From contig JAETQO010000039.1 of NCBI GenBank assembly GCA_021770655.1, positions 1-48,275 of the forward strand: DNA of 48,275 nt, written 5' to 3'. How positions within the stretch are numbered: position 1 is the first letter of the stretch; every line of letters starts with the position of its first letter. The translations under genes were made by a program, and so were the position numbers. Positions 44,025 to 48,275 of this stretch are shown here, piece by piece. The stretch comes from Ruminococcus sp. (GTDB taxonomy: Bacteria > Bacillota > Clostridia > Oscillospirales > Ruminococcaceae). The notes under the pieces are model-generated. The model saw only the letters and a list, made by a program, of their open reading frames with translations, was not told where the DNA came from and ran no database searches.

Positions 44025-45305
44025 ATGGACGCTTTTGAAGAATACAGCTACATATTATTTATTGCGCTGATATTGCTTTCGACAAAAATTCTGGGACTTG
44101 TCACAAAGAAAATGAAACTTCCCCAAGTCGTGGGAGCGCTTTGTGCCGGAGTTATCCTTGGCCCTGCCGTACTTAACATTGTAAAGGACACTGAGTTTAT
44201 TTCCGAGCTTTCGGAGCTTGGCGTTATCGTACTGATGTTTACTGCGGGACTTACGACTGATATTAAGGAGCTTAAAAAGACGGGAAAGGCTTCTTTTGTC
44301 ATTGCTCTGCTGGGCGTTATTGTACCGCTTCTGGGCGGTTTCGGGCTTGCGGCGGCTATGGGTATCGGAAAAGGCGACGACCTTAACTGCTCGCCTATGC
44401 TTCAGCACGTTTTTATCGGCGTTATACTTACTGCCACATCTGTATCAATTACAGTTGAAACTCTCAAGGAGCTTGGAAAGCTTTCAACAAGGGCAGGCAA
44501 CGCTATACTCGGCGCGGCTATAATTGACGATATTCTCGGCATAATCGCCCTTACGCTTATCACAAGCCTTGCGGACACAAGCGTACACGTTATTACGGTA
44601 CTGCTCAAAATAGCTGCATTTTTCGCATTGGCTATCGGCTGTGCGGCGGCTTATCACATTGTATTTACAAAATGGAGAAAAAGAGACAAAAGGGATCTTA
44701 GACGTCATGTTATCATTTCCTTTGTATTCTGTCTTCTCATGGCGTTCCTTGCCGAGCTTTTCGGAGTTGCGGACATTACAGGCGCATTTGTTGCGGGTCT
44801 TGCTATTTCCAGCGAGAAAGACGTTAAGTATATTTCAAACCGTTTTGAAACGCTTTCCTATATGTTCCTTTCGCCGGTATTCTTCGCAAGCATCGGTCTT
44901 TCAATGTCAAATCTCAATATGAACAGCAAAATGGTACTGTTTACGGTACTTCTGCTTGCCGTTGCGATTCTTACAAAGATAATCGGCTGTGGATTCGGCG
45001 CTAAGCTTTGCAAATACTCTAACAAAGAGAGTATGCAGATCGCTATGGGAATGATCTCCAGAGGAGAGGTAGCGCTTATTGTTGCCGCCAAGGGACAGAA
45101 GCTAGGACTTATGGGCGACGAGGTTTTCGCACCTATAATCATTATGGTCGTTGCCACTACTATCCTCACTCCTGTATTTCTGAAATTCGTTTTCAAGAGC
45201 AGCGCTCCGGAAGCAGAGGTCAAGGACGATCTTCTCAGATCCGTCGAGGAACGCTATCAATACGAGCAGGATCTTCAGGAATTGTCAAGAAGCGGAAAGA
45301 AATGA
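44025..45305 (+). CDS. Cation:proton antiporter, CPA2 (KefB/NapA-like) family
   Basis: Membrane antiporter exchanging Na+ or K+ for H+. 426 residues with about 12 hydrophobic segments. Family features: KLPQVVGALCAGVILGPA in TM2, LGVIVLMFTAGLTTDIKEL, AAIIDDILGIIALTLI with the ion-binding Asp-Asp pair, GAFVAGLAIS, and MGMISRGEVALIVAAKG near the C-terminus. There is no RCK/TrkA-N domain; the tail is a short charged helix. ATG 44025 with GAAAGG upstream. The gene is preceded by an attenuator and followed directly by an E1 module after its TGA stop. Confidence 0.93.
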   Translation: MDAFEEYSYILFIALILLSTKILGLVTKKMKLPQVVGALCAGVILGPAVLNIVKDTEFISELSELGVIVLMFTAGLTTDIKELKKTGKASFVIALLGVIVPLLGGFGLAAAMGIGKGDDLNCSPMLQHVFIGVILTATSVSITVETLKELGKLSTRAGNAILGAAIIDDILGIIALTLITSLADTSVHVITVLLKIAAFFALAIGCAAAYHIVFTKWRKRDKRDLRRHVIISFVFCLLMAFLAELFGVADITGAFVAGLAISSEKDVKYISNRFETLSYMFLSPVFFASIGLSMSNLNMNSKMVLFTVLLLAVAILTKIIGCGFGAKLCKYSNKESMQIAMGMISRGEVALIVAAKGQKLGLMGDEVFAPIIIMVVATTILTPVFLKFVFKSSAPEAEVKDDLLRSVEERYQYEQDLQELSRSGKK

Positions 45306-45562
45306 TTTTTTTAATTCGGGGTGCAAGGTACTTCAAGGAGTAATGACTCAGCCCGAAGACCTCGCTCGCATGATTTTTTACATAGCATTAAACCATACAT
45401 AGTCCGTTTGGTTGTTCTTCTGCGACTTTGCTGAACTATAAAACTTAAAAGCGCAATGCTGTTAAGGCGTTGCGTTTTTTTGTGTCGCTAATGCGGCGAT
45501 GTAGTCTAACGGGACGATAAATTGTCGTGAGTTAGCCAAACGACAATTTTCATCGTTCTCTG
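45306..45562 (+). repeat. E1 element downstream of the antiporter gene
   Basis: The TTTTTTTAATTCGGGGTGC end begins right after the stop codon. The module core follows, then a short insertion with its own hairpin (AAAAGCGCAATGC/GCGTTGCGTTTTTTT, a likely terminator near 45448-45482), then the E1 inverted repeat ACGATAAATTGTCGTGAGTT ... AACGACAATTTTCATCGT. Bases 45563-45810 show no gene. Confidence 0.8.
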
Positions 45563-45811
45563 CATTTTTGTGAGTCCGTCTGCCGTGCAGCAGCCCTATT
45601 CTTATCTGCAAAGCGCCGGGAATATACGTTTATACATACCCAAATATATTAACTTTGTCTGATAATATTATCGTTGCGAGTTTCTTATGTTTTACTATTT
45701 TTGGCAAGCTTGATTTGCAAAGGTACATTAAAATTTGAACGTTTGCTATATGTATACAAAAAATCCGGGGGTTATTTGTTCAATAAGCTAATTTAAAAAA
45801 TCCGCCTTATA

Positions 45812-45820
45812 TGATATAAT
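45812..45820 (+). promoter_or_regulatory. Extended -10 promoter of the secreted GH5 gene
   Basis: TGATATAAT with TATAAT at 45815-45820; no good -35. An E2 element follows before the ribosome site. Confidence 0.5.
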
Positions 45821-45842
45821 GTAAAAGCAGATATTGTACAAA

Positions 45843-45986
45843 TTAAGGTAACAACGCACAACTATTGTGTGCGGATAACGCAGAAATACTTGTGTCTTTC
45901 AAGGAGTTTCTTTGCAAGATAACGGAAAATTGGCAAGTTAGACGTGCACAAAGCCGTTAGGAGGTAGTTGTGCGGTGCTGCCTTAA
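45843..45986. repeat. E2 MITE-like element (144 bp) with both ends
   Basis: TTAAGGTAACAACGCACAAC and GTTGTGCGGTGCTGCCTTAA are the ends. The core is in the orientation opposite to the 42370 copy and lacks about 35 bp (between AACGCAGAAA and TACTTGTGTC). Again it lies between a promoter and the start of a glycoside hydrolase gene. Confidence 0.9.
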
Positions 45987-46002
45987 GAAAGGATTGAATT
46001 TT

Positions 46003-48275
46003 ATGACCGCAGGATTAAAAAAATCTCTGAGTCTGGTTTTGTCACTGTTTATAGCGTTGACCGTATTTGCAGGACTTGACTTAGGCGGATATGAGGCGCA
46101 GGCGCTTTCAGGCTCCGCTTTACAGGACGCTGATACCGAAACCATTCTCGCAGATATGAAGCTGGGCTGGAACCTTGGAAACTCCCTTGACGCAACGGGA
46201 GGTTCGGGGCTCGGTTCGGAGACCTCGTGGAGCAACCCTAAGACCACTCAGGCTCTTATCGACGCTGTTAAGGCACAGGGGTTCAACACGGTGAGAGTTC
46301 CCGTTTCGTGGGCTAATCACACCTCAGGCTCAGATTACACTATCGACTCTGCTTGGCTGGCAAGAGTCAAGGAGGTGGTGGATTACTGCTATAACAACGA
46401 TATGTATGTTATACTCAACATTCACCACGACAACAATTCAAGCTCAAATAAAAACGGCAAAGGCTATTATCCCGATTCAGCAGGGTATGCTAATGCGGAA
46501 AAATTTGTTTCCTGCATATGGAAACAGGTTGCGGAATACTTCAAGGGTTACGACTATCATCTGATCTTTGAGACGCTTAACGAACCTCGTCTTATCGGCA
46601 CGAACAGCGAATGGTGGTTTCCTGTAAACAACCCGGGTTCTACCGTAAACGACGCTATCAACTGCATAAACAAGCTTAATCAGAAAGCTGTCGACACTAT
46701 CAGAGCCACCGGTTCAAACAACACCGGCAGACTTATTATGTGTCCGGGCTATGATGCGTCCATTGACGGTGCGACCGTTTCAAGCTATAAACTTCCAACG
46801 GACATTTCCGGCAACAAGAACAGACTTGTGGTTTCCGTTCATGCTTACACGCCTTACAACTTTGCAATGAATGTCGGAAGCGGTTCGACTGCTACATATT
46901 CAAGCTCTATAAAGAACGAACTTAAAAGCCTTTTTAACACTCTGAAAACCAATTTCAGGGACAAGGGCATTCCTGTTATTATCGGCGAGTTCAGCTCTAC
47001 CGACAAAAATAATACTGCGGAAAGAGTTAAGTGGGCAACGGATTACACCGCTCAGGCAAGCGAGCTGAACATTCCCTGCGTGCTCTGGGATAACAACGCT
47101 TTTGCGCGTTACTCAAACGGAAGCATAGTTCTTAACTCTGAATATCACGGATACATCAACAGAAATGGCAATACGGTTTCAAGCCCTGCCAAAGAGGTCA
47201 TCGAGGCGCTCATGCAACCGTATGCGGCGGACATTCTTACGCTGAACTGCGCAGGCTCAGTGTCCTGCACATATGGAGAGACAAGCTCTATCGCGGCCTC
47301 GGCAAATCAGGACGGTGCGATTATAAGCTTTTCAAGCCAGAACCCGAACATCTGCTCGGTTGACGGTTCGGGCAGGATCACAGGACTTAAAGCCGGTACT
47401 GGATATATCACAGTTACGGCATCGGCAAACGGTTTTGAGAGCGTTTCAAAATCCGTTAAGGTGACCGTATCGAGAAAATCCATAAGCGGTGCAGCGGTTT
47501 CCGTTGACCCTAAGTCGTTTAACTATGACGGTTCGGAGAAAAAGCCGGCTGTCACCGTAACGCTGAACGGAAAGGTTCTGACAAACGGCACAGACTACAC
47601 GCTTGCTTACAAGAACAACATCAATGCGGGAACTGCATCTGTAACGGCTGCGGGAAAAGGCAACTATTCCGGCACTGTTTCACAGAGTTTTTCAATAATC
47701 GGCACGAGCATTTCCGGTGCGGAGCTGACTCTTTCTTCAAGCTCCTACATTTATGACGGAACTGCCAAAAAGCCTGCCGTTACCGTTAAGGTCGGCGGAA
47801 AGACGCTTGTAAACGGCACTGATTATTCCGTAAGCTATTCGGGCAACACCAATGCGGGAACAGCTACAGTCAAGATAACAGGCAAGGGCGGCTACACCGG
47901 CACGGCGTCTAAGACCTTTGTCATTCAAAAGAAAATGATCTCCGACTGCACGGTTTCAATGCCGTCTGCTCAGAGCTTCACAGGCTCGGCTATCGCTCCG
48001 ACTGTTACGGTAAAGAACGGCGACAGGACTATGACCGCCAACACCGATTACACTCTTGCTTACAGCAACAACAAGAACGTAGGCACTGCTAAGTTCACTG
48101 TTACGGCAAAAAGCGGCAATTATACGGGAAGCGTTACAAAGACGTTTGTGATAAACCCTGCAAAGCAGACGATTCAGAAACTTGAAACCCGTTACAAGGG
48201 ATTCTACATCGACTGGGCGCAGAAGGGTTCGGCTACGGGATATGAAATACAGTATGCGACAAATTCAGGCTTTAC
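46003..48275 (+). CDS. Secreted multidomain GH5 endoglucanase, incomplete at the window end
   Basis: 757 residues visible, continuing beyond the window. Signal peptide (about 1-34), GH5 barrel (about 45-395) with LGWNLGNSLDA, NTVRVPVSW, LNIHHDN, FETLNEPR (acid/base Glu195) and VIIGEFSS (nucleophile Glu329); this combination fits GH5 subfamily 4-like endoglucanases. Then a bacterial Ig-like BIG2 domain (about 405-490; GLKAGTGYITVTAS), three repeats of about 75 residues with the pattern YDGSEKKPAVTV ... NGTDYTLAYKNNINAGTA (MBG-like), and the beginning of an FN3-type domain. No dockerin is seen in the visible part. ATG 46003 with AAAGGA upstream. Expected to be extracellular and to act on cellulose or beta-glucans. 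Confidence 0.95.
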   Translation, partial: MTAGLKKSLSLVLSLFIALTVFAGLDLGGYEAQALSGSALQDADTETILADMKLGWNLGNSLDATGGSGLGSETSWSNPKTTQALIDAVKAQGFNTVRVPVSWANHTSGSDYTIDSAWLARVKEVVDYCYNNDMYVILNIHHDNNSSSNKNGKGYYPDSAGYANAEKFVSCIWKQVAEYFKGYDYHLIFETLNEPRLIGTNSEWWFPVNNPGSTVNDAINCINKLNQKAVDTIRATGSNNTGRLIMCPGYDASIDGATVSSYKLPTDISGNKNRLVVSVHAYTPYNFAMNVGSGSTATYSSSIKNELKSLFNTLKTNFRDKGIPVIIGEFSSTDKNNTAERVKWATDYTAQASELNIPCVLWDNNAFARYSNGSIVLNSEYHGYINRNGNTVSSPAKEVIEALMQPYAADILTLNCAGSVSCTYGETSSIAASANQDGAIISFSSQNPNICSVDGSGRITGLKAGTGYITVTASANGFESVSKSVKVTVSRKSISGAAVSVDPKSFNYDGSEKKPAVTVTLNGKVLTNGTDYTLAYKNNINAGTASVTAAGKGNYSGTVSQSFSIIGTSISGAELTLSSSSYIYDGTAKKPAVTVKVGGKTLVNGTDYSVSYSGNTNAGTATVKITGKGGYTGTASKTFVIQKKMISDCTVSMPSAQSFTGSAIAPTVTVKNGDRTMTANTDYTLAYSNNKNVGTAKFTVTAKSGNYTGSVTKTFVINPAKQTIQKLETRYKGFYIDWAQKGSATGYEIQYATNSGF

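Overview
The window looks like a chromosomal segment of a Ruminococcus-type gut or rumen Clostridia bacterium (Oscillospiraceae). The reasons are protein-level resemblance (HisRS, AspRS, a DUF4830 protein, lipoprotein and secreted clan-A glycoside hydrolases with MBG-like repeats), Firmicutes regulation (T-box, CIRCE, strong AGGAGG sites, TTG/GTG starts) and moderate GC with AT-rich spacers. The species cannot be fixed from the sequence. No tRNA, rRNA or transposase gene was seen.

Layout. 1-10.3 kb, minus strand: minD-mgsA, then a T-box leader followed by ydcF, hisS, two small genes, aspS and recQ. 10.8-14.9 kb: a DUF4830 membrane protein, a CPBP membrane protease (minus) and CIRCE-controlled htpG. 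15.9-28.0 kb: a type I-C CRISPR-Cas locus in the order cas3 - 2.5 kb insert - cas5c-cas8c-cas7c-cas4-cas1-cas2 - leader - array of 24 repeats. 28.1-31.6 kb, minus strand: an NSS transporter, a GNAT acetyltransferase and a GH5 lipoprotein. 33.5-36.9 kb: a pseudouridine synthase, a sugar-ABC ATPase (UgpC/MsmK type) and an SGNH esterase lipoprotein. 37.3-42.2 kb: an operon of two dynamin-like GTPases around an M48-like protein with a ruined zinc site. 42.6-48.3 kb: a GH5-like lipoprotein, a cation/proton antiporter and a secreted multidomain GH5 that runs off the window.

Most intriguing: between cas3 and cas5c there is a small minus-strand transcription unit made of an extended -10 promoter, a degenerate I-C repeat, a pseudo-spacer and an intrinsic terminator. 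Sixteen consecutive pseudo-spacer bases match a site 110 bp away that has a TTC PAM (canonical for I-C) directly beside it and overlaps the promoter of the adjacent secreted FN3-domain gene. This is the architecture of CRISPR-derived regulatory guides (CreA/CreR type), here apparently in a I-C system and aimed at an extracellular-protein gene carried inside the cas locus.

The second theme is repeats. Family E1 (91-bp terminal modules, 18 counted here, single, tandem or inverted, some with internal filler) fills whole intergenic spaces and abuts stop codons, Shine-Dalgarno sites and terminator T-tracts. Family E2 is a MITE-like element with TTAAGG...CCTTAA ends (six copies or remnants); both near-complete copies sit in the 5' leaders of glycoside hydrolase genes.
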